From assembly GCF_039539005.1 (NCBI RefSeq), contig NZ_BAABCP010000001.1, positions 930,001-994,000 of the forward strand: DNA of 64,000 nucleotides. Reading direction: 5' to 3'. Positions 36,354 through 45,391 of the stretch are shown piece by piece (position 1 is the first letter of the stretch; every line of letters starts with the position of its first letter). Both the position numbers and the translations under genes were made by a program. Source of the stretch: Microbacterium soli (lineage in GTDB: Bacteria; Actinomycetota; Actinomycetes; Actinomycetales; Microbacteriaceae). The notes under the pieces were generated by a model, which searched no databases, had not been told where the DNA came from, and saw only the letters and a list, made by a program, of their open reading frames with translations.

Positions 36354-37700
36354 ATGACCGACCAGATCGCTTCCCCCACCCTGACGACAGGCGTCGCAGC
36401 CCCCGAGTACGACTGGGACTCGTACGGCTTCGACACGCGCCAGGTGCATGCGGGGGAGTACGACGAGCTCACCTACGGAGCCCGGGTCTCCCCCGTCTAC
36501 CTCTCGGCCGCCTACCGGTTCGATTCGTTCCGGCAGGCGAAGAACCGCTTCTCGGGCGAGGAGGCGGGACAGCTGTACTCCCGCAATCTGAACCCCACCA
36601 ACCAGGTGGCCGAGCACCGCATCGCCTCGCTGGAGGGCGGTGCGGGGGCGCTCGTCGTCGGCTCCGGTCAGGCCGCCGTGACCTCGGCCCTGCTGGGCCT
36701 GGCCGGAGCCGGCGACCGGATCGTTTCGGCCGCGAGCATCTACAGCGGCACGCGGCTGCTGTTCGAGCGCACCCTGTCGCGCCTCGGCGTCACCGTCGAC
36801 TACGTGTGGTCGCCGTCGGACGAATCCGAGTGGGACGCACTGATCACCCCCGACACCAGGGCGCTGTTCGTCGAGACGATCCCCAACCCCAAGAACGACA
36901 TCATCGACCTCGACGTGATCTCGCGGGTCGCCTCCCGGCACGGGATTCCGCTCGTCGTCGACAACACCATCGCCACCCCCTACCTGATCCGCCCCATCGA
37001 GCACGGCGCGAACATCGTCGTGCACTCGGCGACCAAGTTCCTCACCGGTCACGGCACGACGGTGTCGGGCGTGATCATCGATGCGGGGAACTTCGACTGG
37101 GAGGGGACGTCGCGCCCCTACCCGGCGCTCACCGCGACGCCCGTCGCCGGTCACCGCTCGCTCGTGGAGGCCTTCGGCCCGCGCGCCTTCGAGATGCACG
37201 TGCGTCTGGGCGTCGCCAATGACACCGGCCCCGCCCTGTCGCCGCTGGCGGGCTTCCTGCTGCACCAGGGCATCGAAACGCTGTCGCTGCGCGTGCAGCG
37301 TCACCTCGACAACGCGCACCGGATCGCCACCTGGCTGTCACGGCATCCCGACGTGGAGAGCGTCGACTACGCGGGCCTGGACGGGCATCCGCTGAAGCCG
37401 CTCGCCGACCGCGATTACCGCGGCACACCCGGCTCGGTGTTCTCGTTCACGATCGCCGGCGGCGCCGTCGCCGCCGAGCGGTTCTTCGACGCCCTGCGGG
37501 TGTTCAGCAGGATGACGAACATCGGCGACACGCGCTCCATGGCGCTGCATCCCGCCACCACCACGCACCTCGGCTTCACGCAGGAGATGCGCGACCGGCT
37601 CGGCATCGCGGACGGGCTCATCCGCCTCTCGGTCGGCATCGAGGATGTCGCGGACCTGCTGGCCGATCTCGATCAGGCCATCGCCGTCGCGCGTCGCTGA
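36354..37700 (+). CDS. metY: O-acetylhomoserine sulfhydrylase-type PLP enzyme
   Basis: 448-aa Cys/Met-metabolism PLP enzyme, best matching O-acetyl-L-homoserine sulfhydrylases that fix sulfide into homocysteine. The Schiff-base lysine lies in HSATKFLTGHGT; GFDTRQVHAGEYDE and YSRNLNPTNQVAEHRIASLE are family segments. RMTNIGDTRSMALHPATTTH forms the C-terminal substrate loop. Cystathionine gamma-synthase or methionine gamma-lyase activity cannot be excluded. Its position among sulfonate and sulfone monooxygenases suggests that the sulfite released is reduced and reassimilated here. Confidence 0.88.
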   Translation: MTDQIASPTLTTGVAAPEYDWDSYGFDTRQVHAGEYDELTYGARVSPVYLSAAYRFDSFRQAKNRFSGEEAGQLYSRNLNPTNQVAEHRIASLEGGAGALVVGSGQAAVTSALLGLAGAGDRIVSAASIYSGTRLLFERTLSRLGVTVDYVWSPSDESEWDALITPDTRALFVETIPNPKNDIIDLDVISRVASRHGIPLVVDNTIATPYLIRPIEHGANIVVHSATKFLTGHGTTVSGVIIDAGNFDWEGTSRPYPALTATPVAGHRSLVEAFGPRAFEMHVRLGVANDTGPALSPLAGFLLHQGIETLSLRVQRHLDNAHRIATWLSRHPDVESVDYAGLDGHPLKPLADRDYRGTPGSVFSFTIAGGAVAAERFFDALRVFSRMTNIGDTRSMALHPATTTHLGFTQEMRDRLGIADGLIRLSVGIEDVADLLADLDQAIAVARR

Positions 37701-37801
37701 CGCCGACGGGCAGTATCCGTCTGCTCAGCGGGCAACGGATGCCGGGCACGGGCGCCGGCGCGGCCCCTGCCCGTGGACGCCGATGCGCGGCATCCGCCGG
37801 C

Positions 37802-38887
37802 TCAGGCCGCGGCGCGCAGCGACTCCAGCCTGCGCACCCGCGGGATGACCTCCTCGGCGAAGCGCTGGAGCTCCGGCAGGTGCGGCGAGAACTGCAGCAG
37901 CAGTGTCTCCACGCCCACCTCGCTGAAGCGCAGGATGCGCTCGGCCACCTGGTCGGGCGTGCCGACGAGGTTGGGGCGGAGGCCCCGGTTGGAGACCGAG
38001 TACTCCTTGAGGTCGACCTGCACGTCGAGCTTCGACTTGCTCACGAAGTCCTGATACGAGCCGTAGGCGGCGCCGGTGCGCACATCGGTGATGCGCTCGA
38101 CCTCGGCCAGCGCCTCCTCCTCGCTGTCGCGGACGATGGCGTACGCGGCCATGCCGAACGCCTCGAAGGGGGCCCTGCCGGCCTCGGCGGCGCGGCGGCG
38201 CATGTCGGCGATCTTCTCACCCACCTCCTCGACCGTGCCGCCGTGGGTCAGGTACGCGTCGGCGAACCCCGTGATGGCCGTACGGCCCGCCTCGCTCTCG
38301 CCGCCCGCGTAGATGCGGGGGATGCGCTGCGGCTTGGGCTCCAGGTAGGTGCCCTCGGTCCGGTAGTAGTCGCCCTCGAAGGCGAACGGCGTGCTGCTCC
38401 ACAGCCCGCGCAGCACCCGCACCCACTCGGCCGTGCGCGCATAGCGGTCGTCGTGCGCGCTGAACAGACCGCCGTACTGCTTCGCCTCCTCCGCCCACCA
38501 CGCCGAGACGACGTTCAGCGTGAAGCGTCCTCCGCTGATCTCGTCGATCGTCGCGGCCTGCTTGGCGGTCAGGAACGGGTTGTGGAATCCCGGCCGCACG
38601 GCCGCCAGCAGCTCGATCCGCTCCGTCACCGCAGCGAGGCCCGCGGCGATGCTCCAGGCATCCAGCGACGGCGCCTGCACGCCCTTGATGTCGTTGAGGC
38701 TCAGCTCGGGGATGAGCGTCACATCGAACCCGCCCTGCTCGGCGGTGCGGGCGATCTCCGCCAGATGCGAGAAGGAGACCGGGGTCTGCTCGTCGGCGAT
38801 GTTGCGCAGCCATCCTCCGAAGATCGGAGTCCAGTAGCCGAAGCGGACGGGGGCGGGCGATGCGGAGTGCGAGGGCATGTCCTCCAT
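37802..38887 (-). CDS. SsuD/MsuD-like FMNH2-dependent monooxygenase
   Basis: 361-aa luciferase-like (LLM) TIM-barrel monooxygenase, predicted to desulfonate alkanesulfonates or methanesulfonate with FMNH2 and O2. VRFGYWTPIFGGWLRNI opens the protein; AAVRPGFHNPFLTAKQAATI and RFTLNVVSAWW match SsuD-type enzymes. ATG 38887 and ATG 38878 are both possible; GGAGG lies only 2 nt before 38878, so I take 38887. It is divergent from the ahpD-sfnG pair across about 134 bp that contain the 8-bp palindrome TCATATGA (38916-38923). Confidence 0.85.
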   Translation of the reverse strand: MEDMPSHSASPAPVRFGYWTPIFGGWLRNIADEQTPVSFSHLAEIARTAEQGGFDVTLIPELSLNDIKGVQAPSLDAWSIAAGLAAVTERIELLAAVRPGFHNPFLTAKQAATIDEISGGRFTLNVVSAWWAEEAKQYGGLFSAHDDRYARTAEWVRVLRGLWSSTPFAFEGDYYRTEGTYLEPKPQRIPRIYAGGESEAGRTAITGFADAYLTHGGTVEEVGEKIADMRRRAAEAGRAPFEAFGMAAYAIVRDSEEEALAEVERITDVRTGAAYGSYQDFVSKSKLDVQVDLKEYSVSNRGLRPNLVGTPDQVAERILRFSEVGVETLLLQFSPHLPELQRFAEEVIPRVRRLESLRAAA

Positions 38888-38965
38888 CCTGACGGCGGAC
38901 GGCGCCATCACCGCGTCATATGAACAACCGTTACGTCTCCGGCGCACGAGCACCCCTTCGCCCCC

Positions 38966-38971
38966 TAGCTT
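38966..38971 (+). promoter_or_regulatory. -10 box of ahpD-sfnG operon
   Basis: TAGCTT, 50 nt before the ATG at 39022. The leader ends with AAGGGATG as the ribosome-binding site. TCATATGA at 38916-38923, in an AT-rich patch near the expected -35 region and the divergent promoter, is a candidate regulator site. Confidence 0.35.
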
Positions 38972-39021
38972 CGGAGAGGGCCTCCTGCGGCCCGCACGAC
39001 CGAAGACGAAGGGATGCCGAT

Positions 39022-39363
39022 ATGAGCCACTTCTACGACAAGGAGAAGGATGCGTCCTTCACCTCCGTCTACAAAGCGGAGACCCCCGACATCCTGAACG
39101 CGTTCGCGGACTTCAACAACGCGGTGTTCGCCGCGGAGGGGCGGGAGATCCCGCTGAAGTACCGCGAGCTGATCGCCGTCGCCGTGAGCACCACCACCCA
39201 GTGCGTGTACTGCATCGACGCGCACACGCAGAAGGCCATCGCCGCCGGTGCCACCGACGCGGAGCTCGCGGAGGTCGCCTGGGTGTCCTCGGCGATCCGT
39301 GCGGGCGGCGCATACGCGCACGGCCGCCTCGCCTTCAAGACCGCATCCGAACACCGTCACTGA
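39022..39363 (+). CDS. AhpD-like carboxymuconolactone decarboxylase family protein
   Basis: 113-aa alkylhydroperoxidase-like protein. The CxxC-His redox motif is TTQCVYCIDAHTQKAIAAGA, typical of AhpD-type peroxidases. Its stop overlaps the ribosome-binding region of sfnG (TGAGGAACGAC-ATG), so the two are translated as a unit. A plausible role is removal of peroxide that leaks from the reduced-flavin monooxygenase reaction; that is inference from pairing. Confidence 0.88.
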   Translation: MSHFYDKEKDASFTSVYKAETPDILNAFADFNNAVFAAEGREIPLKYRELIAVAVSTTTQCVYCIDAHTQKAIAAGATDAELAEVAWVSSAIRAGGAYAHGRLAFKTASEHRH

Positions 39364-39371
39364 GGAACGAC

Positions 39372-40508
39372 ATGACCGACCTCTCGAAGATCCGCAACCC
39401 CCTCAAATTCGCCTACTGGGTCCCCAATGTCAGCGGCGGGCTCGTCATCAGCAACCTGCCGCAGCGCACCTCCTGGGACCTCGACTACAACATCGAGCTC
39501 GCCAGGACGGCCGAGCGCGTCGGGTTCGAGTACGCGCTCAGCCAGGTCCGTTACGCGTCCAGCTACGGCGCCGCCCAGCAGCACGAGTCCACGAGCATCA
39601 GCCTCGCCCTGCTGCTGGCGACGGAGAAGCTCAACGTCATCGCCGCCATCCACCCGGGCGCCTGGCATCCGGCCGTGCTGGCAAAGTTCATCAACTCCGC
39701 CGACCAGTTCTCCCACGGCCGGGCGGCCGTGAACGTCGTGTCGGGATGGTTCAAGGACGAGTTCGTCGACCTCGGGCTGGAGTGGCCCGAGCATGATGAG
39801 CGCTATGTGCGCTCCGCGGAGTTCATCCAGGTCCTGCGCGGCCTGTGGACCCAGGAGAAGTTCTCCTTCCACGGCAAGTACTACGACATCAACGAGTTCA
39901 CCCTCCGTCCCTTCCCCGCTCAGGTGGAGGGCAGGCCGCACCCGGAGATCTTCCAGGGCGGGAACTCGACCGCCGCGCGGTTCAACGGCGGCGCGCACGC
40001 CGACTGGTACTTCTCCAACGGCAAGGACTTCGACGGCTTCACCGAGCAGTACGACGAGGTCTCCCGGATCGCCGCCGAGCACGGCCGCCGCACGCGCTTC
40101 GCGCTGAACGGCTTCGTGATCCAGCGCGACTCGCTCGCCGAGTCCGAGGAGCAGCTGCGCGAGATCATCGCGCACGCCGACGACGACGCGGTCGAGGGCT
40201 TCCGCGCCTCGGTCCAGGAGGCCGGCAACGCCACCGCCGACAAGAAGGGCATGTGGGCCGACTCCACCTTCGACGATCTCGTGCAGTACAACGACGGCTT
40301 CCGCACCCGCCTGTTCGGCGACGCGCAGCAGATCGCCGAGCGCATCATCGAGTACAAGAAGCGCGGCGTCGACCTGTTCCTGCTGGGATTCCTGCACTTC
40401 CAGGAGGAGCTCGAGCGCTTCGGGCTCGAGGTGCTGCCGATCGTGCGCGAGCTGGAGGCCGAGCTCGACGCGAAGACCCCGCAGGAGGAGGCTCCGGTCA
40501 CCGCGTGA
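39372..40508 (+). CDS. sfnG: Dimethylsulfone monooxygenase SfnG-like
   Basis: 378-aa LLM-family FMNH2-dependent monooxygenase. KFAYWVPNVSGGLVISNLPQ, SGWFKDEF, HADWYFSNG and FLLGFLHFQEELERFGLEVL match SfnG closely in my memory of Pseudomonas sequences. SfnG converts dimethylsulfone to methanesulfinate, and an SsuD/MsuD-type enzyme then releases sulfite from methanesulfonate. TGAGGA precedes the ATG and overlaps the ahpD stop. A strong hairpin follows. Confidence 0.9.
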   Translation: MTDLSKIRNPLKFAYWVPNVSGGLVISNLPQRTSWDLDYNIELARTAERVGFEYALSQVRYASSYGAAQQHESTSISLALLLATEKLNVIAAIHPGAWHPAVLAKFINSADQFSHGRAAVNVVSGWFKDEFVDLGLEWPEHDERYVRSAEFIQVLRGLWTQEKFSFHGKYYDINEFTLRPFPAQVEGRPHPEIFQGGNSTAARFNGGAHADWYFSNGKDFDGFTEQYDEVSRIAAEHGRRTRFALNGFVIQRDSLAESEEQLREIIAHADDDAVEGFRASVQEAGNATADKKGMWADSTFDDLVQYNDGFRTRLFGDAQQIAERIIEYKKRGVDLFLLGFLHFQEELERFGLEVLPIVRELEAELDAKTPQEEAPVTA

Positions 40509-40553
40509 CCGGGACGGGTGCGTCGGGTCGGTCCCGGCGCACCCTGCGCGGAG

Positions 40554-40587
40554 CCGGGGTGCGGTGCGGGCGTGCATCGCACCCCGG
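40554..40587. terminator. Terminator between sfnG and ltrA
   Basis: CCGGGGTGCG pairs with CGCACCCCGG (10 bp, perfect) across a 14-nt loop. It lies between convergent genes. A smaller CCGGGAC...GTCCCGG hairpin precedes it at about 40509-40537. Confidence 0.65.
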
Positions 40588-40620
40588 TGCCCGATGTGCG
40601 CGCCGACCCGCGCCACACGC

Positions 40621-41820
40621 CTAAGATCGCACGGTTCGGGCGACCGGGTCGCGCATCACGAGCACGACGACCACCGCGACGAGTGTCGCACAGGTGACCA
40701 GCACCGACGACGGCAGCAGCAGCGCGTCGACGAGCACGACGATCGCCGCCAGCGGCACGACGACGTTCACCACCCGATCCGCGCAGATCCGGATCGCCAC
40801 CCACCAGATCCCCATCAGGAACACCGCGATGGGGATCGCCACCGCGAAGGACGCGTCGCGGTCGGAGGCCCGGGTCGCGCCCGTGAGCACATCGATCTGC
40901 AGCTCGATGCCGACGGAGAACGCCGCGGCGGCGGCCAGCACGAAGTAGTGCACGTAGCCGTAGCGCAGCGACTGGGCCAGCGACCCGATCGCCCGGTGGT
41001 GCGGCGGCCAGAAGTAGATCCACCACATCGATGCGGCGGACACCAGCGTGAGGGCTGCGATCCCGATGAGCGGCAGGAGCGTCTCCACGACGTCGAGGGC
41101 GCTGATCACCGCGCCCGCGGATGCCAGCACCGTCTCGCCCAGCACGATGAGGGTGAACGCCGAGTAGCGCTCGGTGATGTGATGCGGATGCCAGGGCGTC
41201 AGCGCCTGCCGCTCGGCGATCACCGGCACAGCCAGCTCCACGACGACGAGCGCCGCGAAGCCCACCAGGCGCAGGCCGCCCACGGGCACCAGCAGGAACA
41301 GCGCCCACAGCACCTGCACGGATGCGATGCCCACCGCGTACGTGAGGGCCGTGCGGCGGTGCACCCGACCGGACGCCGCCGCACGCAGCCACTGCGCGAT
41401 CATCGCCACCCGCATCACGACATAGGCGACCACGAGCAGGCGCAGATCACCGGACTCGTACACGGGCCCGATGCCGGCGGCCAGCACCAGCACGCCGCTC
41501 ATCTGCACGATCGTGACGACGCGGTACAGCCAGTCGTCGGTGTCGAACGAGGTGGCGAACCAGCTGAAGTTCATCCACGCCCACCAGATGGCGAAGAAGA
41601 CCATCAGGTACGTGACGATCCCGCCCTGCACGTTCCCGTCGCGGAGCTGCTCGTGAAGCTGCGCGGAGGCGATGCTCACCGCGACGACGAACACCAGGTC
41701 GAAGAACAGTTCCAGGGAGCTCGCGGTGCGATGCGGCTCATCGGGGTCTCTCGGCAGCATCCGCTCCAGCCTGAACCGCGCCCCGCGCGCATCCCCGTTC
41801 ACCTCAGCAGAGTAGCGCAC
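40621..41820 (-). CDS. ltrA: Low temperature requirement protein A (LtrA)
   Basis: About 399-aa polytopic membrane protein of the LtrA family, whose biochemical role is unknown. The signature DEPHRTASSLELFFDLVFVV leads into about ten transmembrane helices; HHITERYSAFTLIVLGE is the second conserved block. The GTG at 41820 lies 4 nt after the glycosyltransferase stop, implying co-transcription; GTG 41802 or ATG 41760 could also start it, since the conserved part begins only near residue 25. Confidence 0.9.
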   Translation of the reverse strand: MRYSAEVNGDARGARFRLERMLPRDPDEPHRTASSLELFFDLVFVVAVSIASAQLHEQLRDGNVQGGIVTYLMVFFAIWWAWMNFSWFATSFDTDDWLYRVVTIVQMSGVLVLAAGIGPVYESGDLRLLVVAYVVMRVAMIAQWLRAAASGRVHRRTALTYAVGIASVQVLWALFLLVPVGGLRLVGFAALVVVELAVPVIAERQALTPWHPHHITERYSAFTLIVLGETVLASAGAVISALDVVETLLPLIGIAALTLVSAASMWWIYFWPPHHRAIGSLAQSLRYGYVHYFVLAAAAAFSVGIELQIDVLTGATRASDRDASFAVAIPIAVFLMGIWWVAIRICADRVVNVVVPLAAIVVLVDALLLPSSVLVTCATLVAVVVVLVMRDPVARTVRS

Positions 41821-41823
41821 CGG

Positions 41824-43056
41824 TCACAGCTCGCCGGGGCGCATCGCCTCCGCATCGATGGCGCGGATCACCCGCAGCGCCGCCGTGTCGGCGGGCGGCT
41901 CCCCCTCGGCATCCGCCGCGCTCTCGGCGTCCGTCACGGCTGCGGCATCGGTCGCATCCGTGCGCCGGCGCCGCCGCGGGGCGTACACGACGAGCGCGTG
42001 GAAGAGGAACCGCGCGAAGAACGCCACCACGAGCGAGATCGCCGTCGCCAGCACCGCCGAGATGTGCCAGGTCTCGACCATGAGCGCCATCACGGGGATG
42101 CGCAGCGCCGCCTCGATGCCGTTGAAGGTGACGGATGCCGACAGTCGCACCCACAGCCGCGGGGCGTCCTTGCGCTCCTCGCGGAAGACGAACAGCTCCT
42201 GCAGCACGAAATTGCCGATGATCGTCGCTCCGGCGCCGATCACGGCTGCGAGGACGTAGTCCATGCCCAGGTGCACGAGCACCCACATGATGCCGATGTT
42301 GGCGAGCGCGCCCACGCCGCCGATGAGCGCGAACAGCCCCATCTTGCCGAACCGCAGGCGCGCCAGATGGGCGAGGAACAGCGCCCCCTGCCGCAGGCTC
42401 GCCTTGGAGGCCCCCGCCCGGCGCTCGTCGAAGGCGAGCGGGACCTCGGCGATGCGCAGCTCGCGGTGCTCACCGCCGCGCACGAGGATCTCCAGCAGGA
42501 TCTTGAAGCCCTGCGGACGCAGCTCGTCCAGGTCGATGCGCGCGCGGTCGACGAGGAAGAACCCCGTCATCGGGTCGGTGCTGCGCCACAGCCTGCGCAG
42601 GAACATCGCCTTGGTGACGGCTGTGGCGGCCCGGGACACGGCCAGGCGCAGGGCGGTGCCGAGCCCCGCCGAGTCGCCCCCGCCGATGTAGCGCGAGGCC
42701 GCCACGATGTCCGCATCCCCTCGCGCCCAGCGCTCCAGCATCGCCGGGATCAACTCCGGCGGATGCTGCAGGTCACCGTCCATGACGATGCACACGTCGT
42801 GCCGCGCCTCGGACAGCCCCAGCACGACCGCGCCGCCCAGGCCGCCCGTGTTGCGCTGCCGGTGGATCACGCGGACCGGGAGCGGAGCGGATGCCGACAC
42901 CCGCTCGATCTCGGCGGCCGTGTCGTCGGAGCTGTCGTCGATGAAGAGGAGCTCGCCGTCCACACCGCCCAGCGCCGCTGCCGCGCGTTCGACGAGTTCG
43001 GCGACGTTGTCGCGCTCGTCGAACGTCGGGATGATCACGGTGACCGAAGCGCTCAT
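41824..43056 (-). CDS. GT2 glycosyltransferase fused to GtrA domain
   Basis: 410-aa dolichyl-phosphate-mannose synthase-like protein. The GT2 domain (residues 1-230) has VTVIIPTFDERDNVAELVER and CIVMDGDLQHPP (acidic metal site). The C-terminal part has four transmembrane helices of the GtrA/DPMS type. It would transfer a sugar from a nucleotide donor to polyprenyl phosphate, to feed cell-wall glycan or protein mannosylation. ATG 43056 follows GGAGGGGA. The Ala/Asp-rich tail is variable. Confidence 0.9.
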   Translation of the reverse strand: MSASVTVIIPTFDERDNVAELVERAAAALGGVDGELLFIDDSSDDTAAEIERVSASAPLPVRVIHRQRNTGGLGGAVVLGLSEARHDVCIVMDGDLQHPPELIPAMLERWARGDADIVAASRYIGGGDSAGLGTALRLAVSRAATAVTKAMFLRRLWRSTDPMTGFFLVDRARIDLDELRPQGFKILLEILVRGGEHRELRIAEVPLAFDERRAGASKASLRQGALFLAHLARLRFGKMGLFALIGGVGALANIGIMWVLVHLGMDYVLAAVIGAGATIIGNFVLQELFVFREERKDAPRLWVRLSASVTFNGIEAALRIPVMALMVETWHISAVLATAISLVVAFFARFLFHALVVYAPRRRRRTDATDAAAVTDAESAADAEGEPPADTAALRVIRAIDAEAMRPGEL

Positions 43057-43192
43057 CTGCTCCCCTCCGGCCTGATGATGCGAGGCGGCATCCATCGTCG
43101 CATCTTTCCCTCTGCGCCGTGTCATCGATTTCTCTCCGGCCGCGGCGGCCCGCCGGCGGAGGGGCGGCGGCCCGTGGCCGCTCACGGCGGCT

Positions 43193-43198
43193 TACGCT
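43193..43198 (+). promoter_or_regulatory. -10 box of mycoredoxin gene (leaderless)
   Basis: TACGCT with a 6-nt gap to ATG 43205. GGAGG also lies 2 nt before the ATG, too close for normal ribosome binding. Confidence 0.45.
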
Positions 43199-43204
43199 GG
43201 AGGC

Positions 43205-43468
43205 ATGACCACTCCTGCATCCGACACCATCACGATGTTCGGCGCCGACTGGTGCGGCGACTGCCGTCGCACCAAGAAGCAGCTCGACGAGCTGGGCGTC
43301 GCGTACACGTACATCGATCTCGTCGCCGAGCCCGCCGCGGCCGACGTGGCCAAGGACATCTCGGGCCGCACGAACATCCCCGTGGTCGTGTACCCCGACG
43401 CGAGCCACCACGTGGAGCCGAGCAACGCCGACGTCGAGGCCAAGCTGCGCGAACTCTCCCTCATCTGA
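43205..43468 (+). CDS. Mycoredoxin/glutaredoxin-like protein
   Basis: 87-aa thioredoxin-fold protein. The active site WCGDCRRTKK (CGDC) and the cis-proline region NIPVVVYPD are intact. In actinobacteria such proteins reduce mycothiol-protein disulfides. It is followed 41 bp later by an aldehyde dehydrogenase gene on the same strand with its own AAGGAGA site, so co-transcription is possible. Confidence 0.9.
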   Translation: MTTPASDTITMFGADWCGDCRRTKKQLDELGVAYTYIDLVAEPAAADVAKDISGRTNIPVVVYPDASHHVEPSNADVEAKLRELSLI

Positions 43469-43509
43469 GGAGCCCTCGCGGGTGTGTCCCGTATGGGAAG
43501 GAGACGACG

Positions 43510-45312
43510 ATGACTCAGGAAGCGACCGCTCCCCCGGCGTCCGGAGGGCGCGCACGCCGAGGGTCGGCATCCGCCCTCCCCCCGCTCGATGCGGCCGAAC
43601 AGGAGGCGCTGGACGTCGACATCGCCGTCCTGCAGCAGGGCTCGCGCACGTGGACCGGGCTCACCGTGGCGCAGCGGGCGACCCTGCTGCGCGCCCTGCG
43701 CACGAGCGTCGCCGCGGCCGCCGCCGACTGGGCGAACGCCGCCGCCGACTCGAAGCAGCTCCCCGCCGGCCATCCGCTGCGCGGTGAGGAATGGCTGAGC
43801 GGCCCGTACTCCGTGCTCGGGGCCATCGACGCGTACGTCGACACGCTCACGAAGCTCGCCGACGGCCGCAGCGCCCTGGACGGCGTCGACATCGCACGGG
43901 CCCCGGGCGGGCGCACGAGGGTGCGCGCGTTCCCCCTCAGCGGCATCGACGCGTTCCTGCTCTCCGGGTTCAGCGGGGAGGTCTGGCTGAAGCCGGGCGT
44001 CACGCCCCGCACGGCGCGCACGGCCGCGGGGCTCGCGCAGCTGACTCCCACGGCGTCCGGCGGCGTGGGACTCGTACTGGGGGCGGGCAACATCACCGCG
44101 ATCCCCGTGCTCGACGTGCTGTACGAGCTGCTCGCCCACAATCGCGTCGCACTGCTGAAGGTCAACCCCACCCAGGACGCCCTCGTGCCGGTGTTCGAGC
44201 GCGCGCTGGCCCCGCTCATCGAACCCGGCCTGCTGCGCATCGTGCGCGGCGGTCCGGCCGTCGGCGCGCACCTGACCGCGCGCCGCGACCTCGTGCACGT
44301 GCACATCACCGGGTCGGCGGCCACGTTCGACGCCATCGTGTGGGGCCAGGGCGCGGCGGCCCGTCGCCGGCGACGCGAGAACAGGCCGCTGCTGAAGAAG
44401 CCCATCACGGCCGAGCTGGGCGGGGTGTCGCCGATCATCGTCGTGCCCGGCGAGTGGACCGACGCCGACATCGCCTTCCAGGCCGAGCACATCGCGACCA
44501 TGCGTCTGCAGAACTGCGGTCACAACTGCATCGCGGGCCAGGTCGTGCTCATCTCGCAGGACTGGCCGCAGGCCGAGCAGTTCCGCATCGCCCTGCGGCA
44601 CGCCTACGCGTCCGCCCCCGAGCGCCCCATCTGGTACCCGGGCTCCTCGGCGCGCATGCAGCGCGCGGAGGACGACTATCCGGACGCCCTGCAGCTGGGC
44701 GACCGGCTCCTCGTGGAGATCGAGGAGGGGCAGGACGCCTCGGCTCTGCAGAGCACGGAGTACTTCGCCCCGGTGCTGGGTGTGGTGGAGCTGCCCGGCA
44801 CAGGGCAGGCGTTCCTCGACACCGCCGTCGCACACGCGAACGAACGGCTGCAGGGCGCGCTGGGCGCCAATGTCCTCGTCGACCCGCTGACCGAGCGATC
44901 ACTGGGCAGCGGGTTCGAGCGCGCGATCGCCCAGCTGCGCTACGGATCCATCGCGATCAACGCCTGGACGGCGTTCGGGTTCATCATCCCGACACTGACC
45001 TGGGGCGCCTTCCCGGGCAGCACGATCGAGGACGTCGGCAGCGGCATCGGCGTGGTCCACAACGCCCTGCTGCTCGACGACGTGGAGCGCTCCGTGGTGC
45101 GCGGACCGTTCCGCCCGTTCCCGCGATGGGTCTCCGACGGCATCCGCCGGCCCGGATCGCTGGGCCTGTCCCGGCGCACGATCCTGCCCACCCCGCCGTG
45201 GTTCGTCACCGCGCGCACGGGCGCGCGGGTCAGCGAGGGCCTCACGCGCTTCCGTGCCCACGGCGGCGTGCCGGGCCTCGTGCGGACCCTGCTCCAGGCG
45301 CTGCGCGCCTGA
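43510..45312 (+). CDS. Aldehyde dehydrogenase family protein
   Basis: 600-aa protein, longer than typical 480-500-aa aldehyde dehydrogenases. The NAD(P) segment includes LGAGNITAIPVLDVLYEL, the general-base region AELGGVSPIIVVPGEW, and the catalytic cysteine lies in NCGHNCIAGQ. The N-terminal about 100 residues and a C-terminal extension (RRPGSLGLSRRTILP onward) are extra. ITAIPVLDVLYE replaces the usual PWNFP-type motif, so it belongs to a divergent branch; the substrate is unknown. ATG 43510 is preceded by AAGGAGA. The large frame to 40564 is antisense noise. Confidence 0.87.
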   Translation: MTQEATAPPASGGRARRGSASALPPLDAAEQEALDVDIAVLQQGSRTWTGLTVAQRATLLRALRTSVAAAAADWANAAADSKQLPAGHPLRGEEWLSGPYSVLGAIDAYVDTLTKLADGRSALDGVDIARAPGGRTRVRAFPLSGIDAFLLSGFSGEVWLKPGVTPRTARTAAGLAQLTPTASGGVGLVLGAGNITAIPVLDVLYELLAHNRVALLKVNPTQDALVPVFERALAPLIEPGLLRIVRGGPAVGAHLTARRDLVHVHITGSAATFDAIVWGQGAAARRRRRENRPLLKKPITAELGGVSPIIVVPGEWTDADIAFQAEHIATMRLQNCGHNCIAGQVVLISQDWPQAEQFRIALRHAYASAPERPIWYPGSSARMQRAEDDYPDALQLGDRLLVEIEEGQDASALQSTEYFAPVLGVVELPGTGQAFLDTAVAHANERLQGALGANVLVDPLTERSLGSGFERAIAQLRYGSIAINAWTAFGFIIPTLTWGAFPGSTIEDVGSGIGVVHNALLLDDVERSVVRGPFRPFPRWVSDGIRRPGSLGLSRRTILPTPPWFVTARTGARVSEGLTRFRAHGGVPGLVRTLLQALRA

Positions 45313-45330
45313 TCGCACCCGGCGTCACGT

Positions 45331-45352
45331 GCCCGGCATCCGGATGCCGGGC
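45331..45352. terminator. Perfect 22-bp palindrome between convergent genes
   Basis: GCCCGGCATCCGGATGCCGGGC is fully self-complementary and would fold as a 9-bp stem with a CCGG loop. It lies 18 bp after the aldehyde dehydrogenase stop, facing the iminopeptidase gene. Confidence 0.6.
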
Positions 45353-45391
45353 AGGGGGCCCACGAAGCCGGGCGTGCCCCGCGCCGGCGCC

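Noticed and set aside
40564..45312. 1582-aa plus-strand open frame
   Set aside because: Only the last 600 codons are the aldehyde dehydrogenase. The rest is antisense to LtrA and the glycosyltransferase, with His/Arg/Gln-rich nonsense typical of antisense GC-rich frames.
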